Source: CAYYKK01 sp964467935 (lineage in GTDB: Bacteria > Myxococcota_A > Polyangia > Polyangiales > Polyangiaceae). From it: 5,437 nt of DNA. The stretch covers positions 1-5,437 of the forward strand of contig CAYYKK010000428.1 in the NCBI GenBank assembly GCA_964467935.1, in the 5' to 3' direction. Shown piece after piece: positions 1 to 5,437 of the stretch; positions within the stretch are counted from its first letter, which is position 1; every line of letters starts with the position of its first letter. The position numbers and the translations under genes were made by a program. The notes under the pieces were generated by a model. That model was not told where the DNA came from and did no database searches. It saw nothing but the letters and a program-made list of their open reading frames with translations.

Positions 1-149
1 GCCGAGAAGCCGAAGCGCGAGTTGGCCTCGCGCTGCAGCGAGGTGAGGTCGTAGAGCAGCGGCGCGCGCTCTCTGCGCGTCGATCTCTCCAGCTTCGAGA
101 TGACGCCCTCGACGCCGCGGCAGGCCGCGACGATCGCCTCCGCCTCGGC
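1..149 (-). pseudogene. topB: Internal fragment of DNA topoisomerase III (type IA), 5'-truncated
   Basis: Read on the minus strand from 149 down to the edge, the translation contains AEAIVAACRGVEG, then the stretch PLLYDLTSLQREANSRFGFS at 62-3. The second stretch closely matches a signature of TopB-type enzymes that lies shortly before the active-site Tyr region, which would fall beyond the left edge. Type IA topoisomerases cut and pass single DNA strands to relax or decatenate DNA. The N-terminal TOPRIM half should lie at higher coordinates, but it is absent: the frame meets a stop at 405-407 and has no ATG, GTG or TTG between that stop and the motif. Instead the plus strand there encodes other proteins. 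The true right boundary is uncertain (about 120-240). I read this as a broken gene or a chimeric join. The family match comes from motif recognition alone. Confidence 0.7.
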
Positions 150-518
150 GACGTCGTCCGCGTCCGCGTCGCGCGTCTCGTCACGGGCGCTCCGACCGGC
201 GACCCTCCGCCGGACGTCGATCTGTTCCTCCGCGTCGAAGGCGCTAGGCTCCTCCTCGGCGCGGGCTACGACGGATCGGGCGCGCTCGAACGCGCGACGG
301 ACGACGCGTCGCCGATCGCGGATCGCGACGCACGCCTCCCCGAGAACGTCTCGCTCGCGCTCTACGTCGACGCGGCGAGGCTGAGAGACCCGCGCGGGCC
401 CGCGTCATCGGCGATCTTCGCCCTCGACGTCGACCCGTCCGCGCGCGCGATCGGCGCCACGCTCGACCTCGACGCGCCTGCGGTCGACGCCCTCGTCGAC
501 CTCGTCTTGACGCACTAG
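3..518 (+). CDS. C-terminal part of an unidentified protein (5' end missing)
   Basis: The frame is open from the left edge to TAG at 516-518 with G/C-rich third positions. The convincing part begins near 150-190. It includes DVDLFLRVEGARLLLGAGYD, then LPENVSLALYVDAARLRD and a closing segment AIFALDVDPSARAIGATLDL followed by DAPAVDALVDLVLTH. The alternation of short beta-like strands and small helices resembles the tail of secreted or lipoprotein-type proteins related to DUF3352, but that is an impression, not an identification. No start codon is credible in view. The first 40-50 codons overlap the minus-strand topoisomerase fragment and read as low-complexity Arg/Asp/Leu, so they are probably not genuine sequence of this protein. 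The stop lies 25 bases before the lipoprotein start at 544, in the same direction, which suggests one transcript. Function unknown. Confidence 0.62.
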   Translation, partial: REAEARVGLALQRGEVVEQRRALSARRSLQLRDDALDAAAGRDDRLRLGDVVRVRVARLVTGAPTGDPPPDVDLFLRVEGARLLLGAGYDGSGALERATDDASPIADRDARLPENVSLALYVDAARLRDPRGPASSAIFALDVDPSARAIGATLDLDAPAVDALVDLVLTH

Positions 519-527
519 GCGCGCGAT

Positions 528-534
528 GAAAGGA
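528..534 (+). promoter_or_regulatory. Ribosome binding site deciding the lipoprotein start
   Basis: GAAAGGA ends nine bases before the ATG at 544. The other in-frame ATG, at 526, has no purine-rich site ahead of it and overlaps this motif. It would also add MKGPPS ahead of an otherwise normal lipoprotein signal peptide. This favours 544 as the start. Confidence 0.65.
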
Positions 535-543
535 CCCCCGAGC

Positions 544-1323
544 ATGACGGTGAACGCTGCAAGCAAAGCCCAGGCGACGCTCGGCACCTCGCTCGTGCTC
601 GTGCTCGGGCTCGTCTCGTGCGGCGGCCGCGCTTGGGTGAAGGGCCCCTCGACGTCGGGAGTCGCGCTCGATCCGAACGGCGACTGGACCGAGGGATCGG
701 GGGACGAGTCTCCGCGAGCGCGCGCGGAGCCGCGTCGCTCGTCGGCCGACGCCGCCGAGCCGTTCCGCAACACCTACTACGACTTCCCGAAGGAGCTCGC
801 GGGGCCGAAGGACGCGACGGTGTTCGGCGCCGATTGCAGGCCCATCGCCTCCGTCACGAAGGAGTTCCACGATCAGGTCTGCGTGCAGGGCAGCGGTCGG
901 CTCTCGACGGGCGAGACCATCAGCTTCGCCAAACGCGACTGCAGCTGCGCCGCGGTGTGCCCGCGGTCCGGCCACCAGATCTGCTTCGAGCGGCTCGATC
1001 CGAAGGCGTTTCCGACGGGGCGAGGCGCCTCGGGCAAACCCGTGACGCCGCTCCGATCCCTCGCCGTCGATACCGACGTGATCCCGCTCGGCTCCGTCGT
1101 CTTCATCCCGGAGTACGTCGGCCTGCCGCTGCCGGGCGGCGGTCAGCACGACGGGTGCTTTCGCGCCGACGATCGCGGGAGCAAGGTCACCGGCAGGCAC
1201 GTGGACATCTTCACCGGCGATCCGTCGACGACCAAGCTCTACAACCAGCTCGTCCCGTCGAACCAAGGCGTGCGCGTCGAGGTGGGGGCTCGTCGTTGCG
1301 CGGCCCTGCTCTCGGCGAAGTAG
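544..1323 (+). CDS. 3D-domain lipoprotein, probable cell-wall-associated
   Basis: A 259-residue protein. Residues 1-25 form a signal peptide with hydrophobic core TSLVLVLGLVS and lipobox LVSC, so Cys26 is the likely lipidated residue. Gly27 at position +2 does not resemble an inner-membrane retention signal by the E. coli rule. Residues 27-70 are a flexible, charged tether. From about 75 the folded part begins. The 3D (three-aspartate) domain lies at about 171-225: RSLAVDTDVIPLGSVVF, then CFRADDRGSKVTGRHVDIF, with Asp176, Asp210 and Asp221 as the likely conserved trio. 3D domains occur at the C-terminus of MltA lytic transglycosylases and in cell-wall hydrolase-type proteins of the double-psi barrel kind. 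The MltA barrel domain is absent, so catalytic activity is not assured. Eight cysteines (98, 113, 133, 135, 139, 147, 205, 252) suggest disulfides in the periplasm. It follows the preceding gene closely and probably shares its transcript. Confidence 0.92.
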   Translation: MTVNAASKAQATLGTSLVLVLGLVSCGGRAWVKGPSTSGVALDPNGDWTEGSGDESPRARAEPRRSSADAAEPFRNTYYDFPKELAGPKDATVFGADCRPIASVTKEFHDQVCVQGSGRLSTGETISFAKRDCSCAAVCPRSGHQICFERLDPKAFPTGRGASGKPVTPLRSLAVDTDVIPLGSVVFIPEYVGLPLPGGGQHDGCFRADDRGSKVTGRHVDIFTGDPSTTKLYNQLVPSNQGVRVEVGARRCAALLSAK

Positions 1324-1352
1324 CGGCCGCGCGGTGGGCTCGAGCGCGCCGC
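1323..1352. terminator. Possible weak hairpin between convergent genes
   Basis: GCGG(C)CGCG at 1323-1331 can pair with CGCGCCGC at 1345-1352, with one bulged C and a loop of about 13 bases. The site follows directly on the lipoprotein stop. There is no T-tract on either side, and in DNA this rich in G and C such pairing arises easily by chance. Intrinsic termination is therefore only a possibility. Confidence 0.2.
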
Positions 1353-1396
1353 GTCGTCGGGTTCGTCGTCGGGCGGGCTCGGCGTCGGGCAGGCTC
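1352..1396. repeat. Short imperfect direct repeats in the convergent gap
   Basis: CGTCGTCGGG occurs at 1352-1361 and again at 1364-1373, 12 bases apart. A second pair, CGTCGGGCGGGCTC at 1367-1380 and CGTCGGGCAGGCTC at 1383-1396, differs at one base and has a 16-base period. The last copy runs into the stop codon of the minus-strand gene (1395-1397). This looks like local slippage in GC-rich DNA; no function is implied. Confidence 0.55.
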
Positions 1397-2171
1397 AGCC
1401 GCTCGCGTGGATGGCGCCTACGAAAGCGGTGATGCTCGCTGAGAAGGTCACGAGCAGCTCGGAGGCGGCGAACTCGGCGCCGTGATAGAAGAGCGCGGCC
1501 TTGAACTTGGGGCCGGTCTGCAGGCGCATCATCATCCGCGCCTGATCCATCGCGAGGAGCGCCTCGTCCTTCAAGATCGACACGGGCCTCGTGATGGCGT
1601 CGCGCGCCGAGTTCCAGAAGCCTGGCGGCGCCTTGTGGCGGAGGGTCGCGAGCAGCTCGTGCGTGTGTCGCTGCATCTGGTGGAAGATCGAGACGAGCTC
1701 GTCGTCGATGCCGAGCAGCATGATGCCGCCGCTCCATCCGCCGAGCACCGCTGTCCCCTCGACCGTCAGCGCCACGCACGGCCCGAGCAGACCGAGCCCC
1801 GGCGTCATGAAATCCTCGGGAGAGCCGAAGTCGTGCTGCCCTCGGAAGAGTCGGAGCCGCCCGTCGCTCGGGAACTCGGGGATCGACCCCGTCACGGTCA
1901 CCACCTGGGTGGGTGGAGCGATGCCGATCCCCGCGCCCGCCATCGCGTAGCCGAGCTTCGCGTGATCGCCGTGGGAGGGCCGCGTGAGCTCGATGACCCC
2001 GCCGACGCCGCTCGCGCCGACCAGCTTGAACGGCGTGCTCACGCTTGCGCCCCCGCCGTAGCTCGTCACCCACTTCCAGGCCGACGCCGTCGTCGTGCTG
2101 CGCACGAGCCACGTCGCGAAGTCGACCATCAGCTTCGCCGCCATCTGGTTCGGGTCCGTGAGCATCGGCAT
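1395..2171 (-). CDS. Hypothetical glycine-rich protein, 258 aa
   Basis: I do not recognise the family. The ATG at 2171-2169 is preceded by GAGAGG (2184-2179) at a spacing of seven bases, which supports this start. The second Met (residue 3) is further away. Residues 1-35 look helical (MAAKLMVDFATWLVRST). Residues 36-155 are rich in Gly and beta-formers, including SYGGGASVSTPFKLVGASGV, LGYAMAGAGIGIAPP, TPGLGLLGPCVALTVEGTAV and LGGWSGGIMLLGIDDE. Residues 158-258 look mainly helical, with HQMQRHTHELLATLRHK and a last segment SELLVTFSASITAFVGAIHA. There is one cysteine (132), no signal peptide and no clear transmembrane helix, although the final segment is fairly hydrophobic. It converges with the lipoprotein gene and diverges from the kinase gene. 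It is most likely a cytosolic or exported accessory protein; no function is proposed. Confidence 0.8.
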   Translation of the reverse strand: MPMLTDPNQMAAKLMVDFATWLVRSTTTASAWKWVTSYGGGASVSTPFKLVGASGVGGVIELTRPSHGDHAKLGYAMAGAGIGIAPPTQVVTVTGSIPEFPSDGRLRLFRGQHDFGSPEDFMTPGLGLLGPCVALTVEGTAVLGGWSGGIMLLGIDDELVSIFHQMQRHTHELLATLRHKAPPGFWNSARDAITRPVSILKDEALLAMDQARMMMRLQTGPKFKAALFYHGAEFAASELLVTFSASITAFVGAIHASG

Positions 2172-2178
2172 GGCAGCA

Positions 2179-2201
2179 CCTCTCGGAGAGCCGAAGCTCC
2201 C
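2179..2201 (-). promoter_or_regulatory. Ribosome binding site with adjacent UUCG hairpin
   Basis: In the leader of the minus-strand gene, GAGC-TTCG-GCTC (2199-2188) forms a short stem closed by the extra-stable C(UUCG)G tetraloop. Two more G:C pairs follow across a bulged U (to 2201 and 2185). The stem ends exactly where the GAGAGG site (2184-2179) begins. An alternative 4-bp pairing, CTCT (2190-2187) with AGAG (2183-2180), would instead cover the ribosome site. On DNA the same bases form the palindrome CTCTCGGAGAG at 2180-2190. Confidence 0.4.
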
Positions 2202-2312
2202 CGGACACAGCTATCAGCCGCGGCGCCGCAAGGTCAACGCGGAGGCTTCGCGTGGGCGGCGAACGCGCGCCGACTCGGCGTGGATGGGGGCCCTCCTCTC
2301 ACCTCTCGACTG

Positions 2313-2377
2313 CCCGAGCCGCCCCGCGTCCGACCCGAGCCGCCCGCGCCCGCCTCGCTCCGGGCGCTGGAGCCGCC
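2313..2377. repeat. Three GAGCCGCC octamers with near-helical spacing
   Basis: GAGCCGCC starts at 2316, 2337 and 2370. The first two are part of a longer 12-base direct repeat, CCCGAGCCGCCC, at 2313-2324 and 2334-2345. The start-to-start distances are 21 and 33 bases, close to two and three helical turns. They could be protein-binding sites upstream of the kinase or chance in GC-rich DNA. Confidence 0.35.
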
Positions 2378-2384
2378 GAGGCCC

Positions 2385-2414
2385 TCGAAAAAACGCCATG
2401 GTCTTGTGTAGAGT
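2385..2414 (+). promoter_or_regulatory. Weak sigma70-like promoter candidate for the kinase gene
   Basis: TCGAAA at 2385-2390 and TAGAGT at 2409-2414 are separated by 18 bases. Each matches four of six consensus positions (TTGACA, TATAAT). The site sits in the less GC-rich patch about 65 bases ahead of the kinase ATG. Promoters in high-GC myxobacteria often depart from this consensus, so this is only a candidate. Confidence 0.2.
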
Positions 2415-2459
2415 GATAGCTTCTCAAGCCTCACGCCTGAGTCCCGTATCGTCCTTTTT

Positions 2460-2466
2460 GGAGAAG
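2460..2466 (+). promoter_or_regulatory. Ribosome binding site of the kinase gene, long spacing
   Basis: GGAGAAG ends 13 bases before the ATG at 2480, longer than the usual 5-9. No other ATG, GTG or TTG lies in frame between the upstream stop (2438-2440) and 2480, so the start is fixed despite the spacing. Confidence 0.5.
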
Positions 2467-2479
2467 CACGTCCGCCGCG

Positions 2480-5437
2480 ATGGCCGCTGAGAATCCTGGC
2501 TCCAGCCCCTCCGTCGACCTCGGAGGGACCGACGAGAAGACGCGGGCACGCGCGCGCCTCGGGACCACGATCAACAACAAGTATCGGCTCGAGTCGATGC
2601 TCGGCATCGGCGGCATGGCGACGGTGTTCGCGGCGACCCACCGCAACGGCTCGCGCGTCGCGCTGAAGATCCTCCACTCGGAGTTCGCGCGCGACGTCGG
2701 CATCCGCGACCGCTTCCTCCGGGAGGGCTACGTCGCGAATCGCGTCGAGCACCGCGGCCGCGTGGCCATCCTCGACGACGACATCACCGATCAGGAAGAG
2801 CCCTTCCTCGTGATGGAGCTGCTCGAGGGCGAGACGCTCCAGCAGATGTGGAAGCGCCTCGGGCGAAAGGTGCCGATCGGCGACGCGCTCTACATCGCCG
2901 AGGAGACCCTCGACACGCTGCACGCCTTCCACGAGATCGGCATCGTCCACCGCGACATCAAGCCAGCCAACATCTTCATCACGAAGGAGAACGTGGTGAA
3001 GTTGCTCGACTTCGGCGTCGCGCGGATCCGCGAGGCCGGCGGCGACAAGACGCGCGCCGGCACCGCGCTCGGGACGCCTTCGTTCATGGCGCCCGAGCAG
3101 GCCATGGGCCTCACCGAGGGCATCGACGGGCGCGCCGACGTCTTCTCCATCGGCGCCACGCTCTACGCGGTCCTCAGCGGCCAGCGCCTCCACCAGGGTC
3201 GGTCGGACAACGAGGCCTTCATCCTCGCGGCGACGCAGCCCGCGCCCTCCCTCGCGCGCGTCGCACCCGATCTGCCGGTCGAGATCATCGCGCACGTCGA
3301 CAAGGCCCTCGCGTGGGATCCCCGCAATCGATTCGTTTCTGCAAAGGAGATGCGAGAGGAGGAGATCGAGCTCATCCAGCAGCATCGGCCCACCGCCGGC
3401 ATGCCCATGCCGGCGGGGCTCGCGCAGGCGATGCCGCCACCCCAACGGCAGAACACGCAGACCGACATGCAGCGGATCGAGGTGAGCGGCATGCCCGGTC
3501 AGGGCACGCCGCTGCACTCGCAGTCGGGCCTCGGCGCGCCGGTCCTCCCTGCCGGGGCGCTCCAGGGCGCTCGGCCCGCCGCCGGGCCTGCGGCCGCGCC
3601 CGTCGAGGAGACGGTCCCGGAGACCGAGCCGATCGTCATCAAGCTCGTCGATTTCTTCCGGCGCGTGGAGCGCCTGCTCCCGACGGTCCGCCAGTACGGC
3701 TGGTCGCACCCCGAGAGCGACAACAAGCTCCGCGTCGCCTTCCAAGGGCTCGTCGACGCGCTGCGGGAAGACTCCGGCAACGTGTATTGGGGGCTCCAGC
3801 CGTACTCGTTCATGCATCGCGGCCAGACCGTGTGGGAGCCGACCGCGCCCTTCGACGTCGTCCCGTACAACCTCTTCGCGGCCGGCATTCGCTCGTTCCG
3901 CGTGAAGCCTGGCGTGACGGATCAGCAGCTGCGCGCGCTGTGCGAGGTGTTCTTGATCGATCCGCATCGCGACCTCACGCCGGAGGACGACATCGGCTCG
4001 GCGCTCTGGGAGCGGCGCCTCTCGCACATCCAGTACGACGTCATCAACGTGTTCGCCGAGGGCGACGCGGCCGACCGCGAGGCGTTCTACGAAGAGGCCG
4101 ATCAGCTCGAGGGGCTCGCGTCGTCGGCGGCGGCGGAGAAGGCGAACCGCGCCGAGGCCGCGGCGATGAACGTGCAGACCGACGCCGCGGCGCTCGCGGC
4201 GAAGAAGGCCGCGAGCCAGGTGTTGGCCCTCGACGCGGTGGCGAAGAAGGCCATCGGCGCCCAGCTCGAGACGAACCCCGAGCGCTGGAGCGAGCGGTTC
4301 ATCGACGTCCTCGCGGATGCCTTCGTCGACACGGCCAAGCGGCGCGACATGCCGATCGTCATCGAGCCCCTCGACGCGAGCGCGAGGGACCTCGTGCTCT
4401 CGAGGCGCTTCGATCTGCTCTTCTCGATGCACGACGCGATCGCGCGCGCCGTCGACGTCAGCGCGCAAGCCGCGAGGCTCCGCAACCCGCAGGTCTACCG
4501 CTACGAGCTCACGAAGGGCATGTTCGGTCCGGAGACGCTGCGGCTGCTGCTCGTCGAGGCGATCCGATCGAACCAGCAAGCGGTGATGCTCGGCGGATCG
4601 CAAGGCGAGCAGAAGGGCGTCGACCTCGACTGGCTCACGCAGGTGCTCGGGCAGGTGCTCGCCGAGCTGGCGCAGTCCGCTGGCCAGCCCGCGCCGCAGG
4701 GCGGCGGCGACCACGTCTCGGCGGTGCTGAGCGTCCTCGATCAGACGCCGCACGAGGGCCTGAAGAACCTCTTGCTGGCCTACCTCCAACGCATGCTCGC
4801 CGGCCGAGAGATGGAGTTCGCGGATCGCGTGCAGACCATGTCGATCGAGACGGCGCGCCCGATGCTCCGTCTCTTGGCGCTCGCCAAGACGCAGCAGGGG
4901 TACGACGCGCTCCGCCGCATCGCCTCGTCGCCGAACCCGACGATGAAGTGCGAAGCCACCGCGTTCCTGGCGCAGACGGCGGATCAGCTGAAGGACGAGC
5001 TCGGTCGCCTGGCCGAGGCGCCGCAGCCGGAGATTCGAGCGGCGGCGCTCCGCACGATGGCGTTCCACCAGGTGCGCGCCGCCGGTCCGTTGATCGTCAA
5101 GCGCGTGCAGGACCCGACCTTCAACCAGCTCCCGATCGACGAGCGGCGCGAGCTCTTCACCGCGCTCTACGCGCTCCACGCGCCACGCGCCGAGCAGCTC
5201 GCGGTGGAGATCGTCCAGAAGCACGGGCTGCTCGTCGACGACGCCCTCGAGCAGACCCGCGCGCTCTGCGCGGAGCTGCTCGGTCAGCACGCCTCGAACA
5301 TGACCGCCCTCGAAGCGGTGCTCGCCGCGTCCAAGCGGCGCTGGTGGAACACTCAACCGTTGCGTGACGCGGCGACGGTCGCGGCAGAAGCGATCGCGGC
5401 GAAGCTCGGTCGGCGCATCTCGCCCAGCGGGGAGGTG
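2480..5437 (+). CDS. Ser/Thr protein kinase fused to a HEAT-like repeat region (3' end outside window)
   Basis: 986 residues are visible, with no stop before the edge. The kinase domain spans about 36-300. It has a glycine-rich loop LGIGGMATVF (41-50, third Gly replaced by Ala), catalytic Lys63 in VALKIL, probable paired Glu82, HRDIKPAN (157-164) with catalytic Asp159, DFG 177-179, an activation loop with Thr191, Thr195 and Thr199, APE 204-206, and the invariant Asp220 and Arg284. All catalytic residues are present, so it should transfer phosphate from ATP to Ser/Thr. Residues 303-380 are a Pro/Gln/Gly/Ala linker. Residues about 384-545 form a compact module containing NLFAAGIRSFRVKPGVTDQQ and ALWERRLSHIQYDVINVFAE. 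An Ala/Lys-rich, perhaps coiled segment covers 545-595. Residues about 600-980 are alpha-helical, with HEAT-like repeats clearest from about 790 (KCEATAFLAQTADQL, PEIRAAALRTMAFHQV, LRDAATVAAEAIAAKL). No transmembrane helix or signal peptide is seen, so it is cytosolic. The substrate is unknown. Confidence 0.95.
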   Translation, partial: MAAENPGSSPSVDLGGTDEKTRARARLGTTINNKYRLESMLGIGGMATVFAATHRNGSRVALKILHSEFARDVGIRDRFLREGYVANRVEHRGRVAILDDDITDQEEPFLVMELLEGETLQQMWKRLGRKVPIGDALYIAEETLDTLHAFHEIGIVHRDIKPANIFITKENVVKLLDFGVARIREAGGDKTRAGTALGTPSFMAPEQAMGLTEGIDGRADVFSIGATLYAVLSGQRLHQGRSDNEAFILAATQPAPSLARVAPDLPVEIIAHVDKALAWDPRNRFVSAKEMREEEIELIQQHRPTAGMPMPAGLAQAMPPPQRQNTQTDMQRIEVSGMPGQGTPLHSQSGLGAPVLPAGALQGARPAAGPAAAPVEETVPETEPIVIKLVDFFRRVERLLPTVRQYGWSHPESDNKLRVAFQGLVDALREDSGNVYWGLQPYSFMHRGQTVWEPTAPFDVVPYNLFAAGIRSFRVKPGVTDQQLRALCEVFLIDPHRDLTPEDDIGSALWERRLSHIQYDVINVFAEGDAADREAFYEEADQLEGLASSAAAEKANRAEAAAMNVQTDAAALAAKKAASQVLALDAVAKKAIGAQLETNPERWSERFIDVLADAFVDTAKRRDMPIVIEPLDASARDLVLSRRFDLLFSMHDAIARAVDVSAQAARLRNPQVYRYELTKGMFGPETLRLLLVEAIRSNQQAVMLGGSQGEQKGVDLDWLTQVLGQVLAELAQSAGQPAPQGGGDHVSAVLSVLDQTPHEGLKNLLLAYLQRMLAGREMEFADRVQTMSIETARPMLRLLALAKTQQGYDALRRIASSPNPTMKCEATAFLAQTADQLKDELGRLAEAPQPEIRAAALRTMAFHQVRAAGPLIVKRVQDPTFNQLPIDERRELFTALYALHAPRAEQLAVEIVQKHGLLVDDALEQTRALCAELLGQHASNMTALEAVLAASKRRWWNTQPLRDAATVAAEAIAAKLGRRISPSGEV

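Larger units (their letters stand above)
2172..2479. other. Divergent intergenic region, 308 bp
   Basis: This lies between the minus-strand hypothetical gene and the kinase gene. No open frame here has convincing protein-like composition; those present are Arg/Pro-rich low complexity. Positions 2210-2385 are very GC-rich and contain three GAGCCGCC octamers. Positions 2386-2460 are visibly less GC-rich, with AAAAAA at 2388-2393 and TTTTT at 2455-2459, as expected of promoter and leader DNA. An in-frame stop (TGA at 2438-2440) limits how far upstream the kinase could begin. Both divergent promoters should lie here. Confidence 0.7.

Noticed and set aside
100..384. Plus-strand open frame of 94 codons near the left edge
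   Set aside because: The product is almost entirely Ser/Ala/Arg/Thr, and it overlaps the better-supported frame ending at 518 and the topoisomerase fragment.
526..543. ATG at 526 as the lipoprotein start
   Set aside because: It has no ribosome site ahead, and the GAAAGGA motif at 528-534 is well placed for the ATG at 544.
244..2208. Long minus-strand open frame of 654 codons
   Set aside because: It overlaps the lipoprotein and the 258-aa gene, and its product is Arg-rich low complexity typical of an off-frame read in GC-rich DNA.
2214..2399. Small minus-strand open frame of 61 codons in the divergent intergenic region
   Set aside because: Arg/Gly-rich low complexity, with no convincing ribosome site or protein-like pattern.
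2234..5356. Minus-strand open frame of 1040 codons opposite the kinase gene
   Set aside because: It is an antisense shadow. The plus strand encodes an intact kinase with all catalytic motifs, while this product is Arg/Leu/Val-rich without recognisable domains.
2848..5367. Plus-strand open frame of 839 codons inside the kinase gene
   Set aside because: It is the +1-type shadow of the kinase; the translation is Arg/Ala-rich and garbles the HRD region.
1..5437. A defence system, CRISPR array, mobile element or RNA gene
   Set aside because: No repeat-spacer pattern, transposase, integrase, terminal inverted repeats, tRNA-like fold or known defence gene could be recognised on either strand.

Overview
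High-GC DNA with strongly G/C-ending codons. It carries a soluble Hanks-type Ser/Thr kinase of a style common in myxobacteria and a cysteine-rich 3D-domain lipoprotein. The source is most likely a Myxococcota (Polyangia-like) chromosome or metagenomic contig. This assignment is inferred from protein style, not from a marker gene.

Layout from left to right. (a) Positions 1 to about 150 on the minus strand read as an internal piece of a type IA topoisomerase (TopB-like). It has no possible start codon in frame, so its 5' part is missing. (b) The same edge merges into the plus-strand 3' end of an unidentified protein ending at 518, whose beginning is also not seen. (c) At 544-1323 (+) lies a lipoprotein with a C-terminal 3D domain, 25 bases after the preceding stop, so the two are probably co-transcribed. 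(d) A 71-bp convergent gap with short GC-rich repeats follows. (e) At 1395-2171 (-) lies a glycine-rich protein of unknown function. (f) A 308-bp divergent intergenic region contains a less GC-rich patch next to the kinase start. (g) From 2480 to the right edge (+) runs a large gene open at its 3' end. It encodes an N-terminal Ser/Thr kinase, a Pro/Gln-rich linker, a middle module and alpha-helical HEAT-like repeats, with no membrane segment in the visible 986 residues.

The kinase gene and the minus-strand gene diverge from (f), and could share regulation, but nothing in the sequence proves a functional link. The lipoprotein probably acts on or near the cell wall. The kinase is cytosolic and probably signals through its repeat scaffold. 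I see no CRISPR array, tRNA, rRNA, transposase or obvious defence system. The oddest points are the broken topB junction at the left edge and the kinase-plus-repeat architecture.
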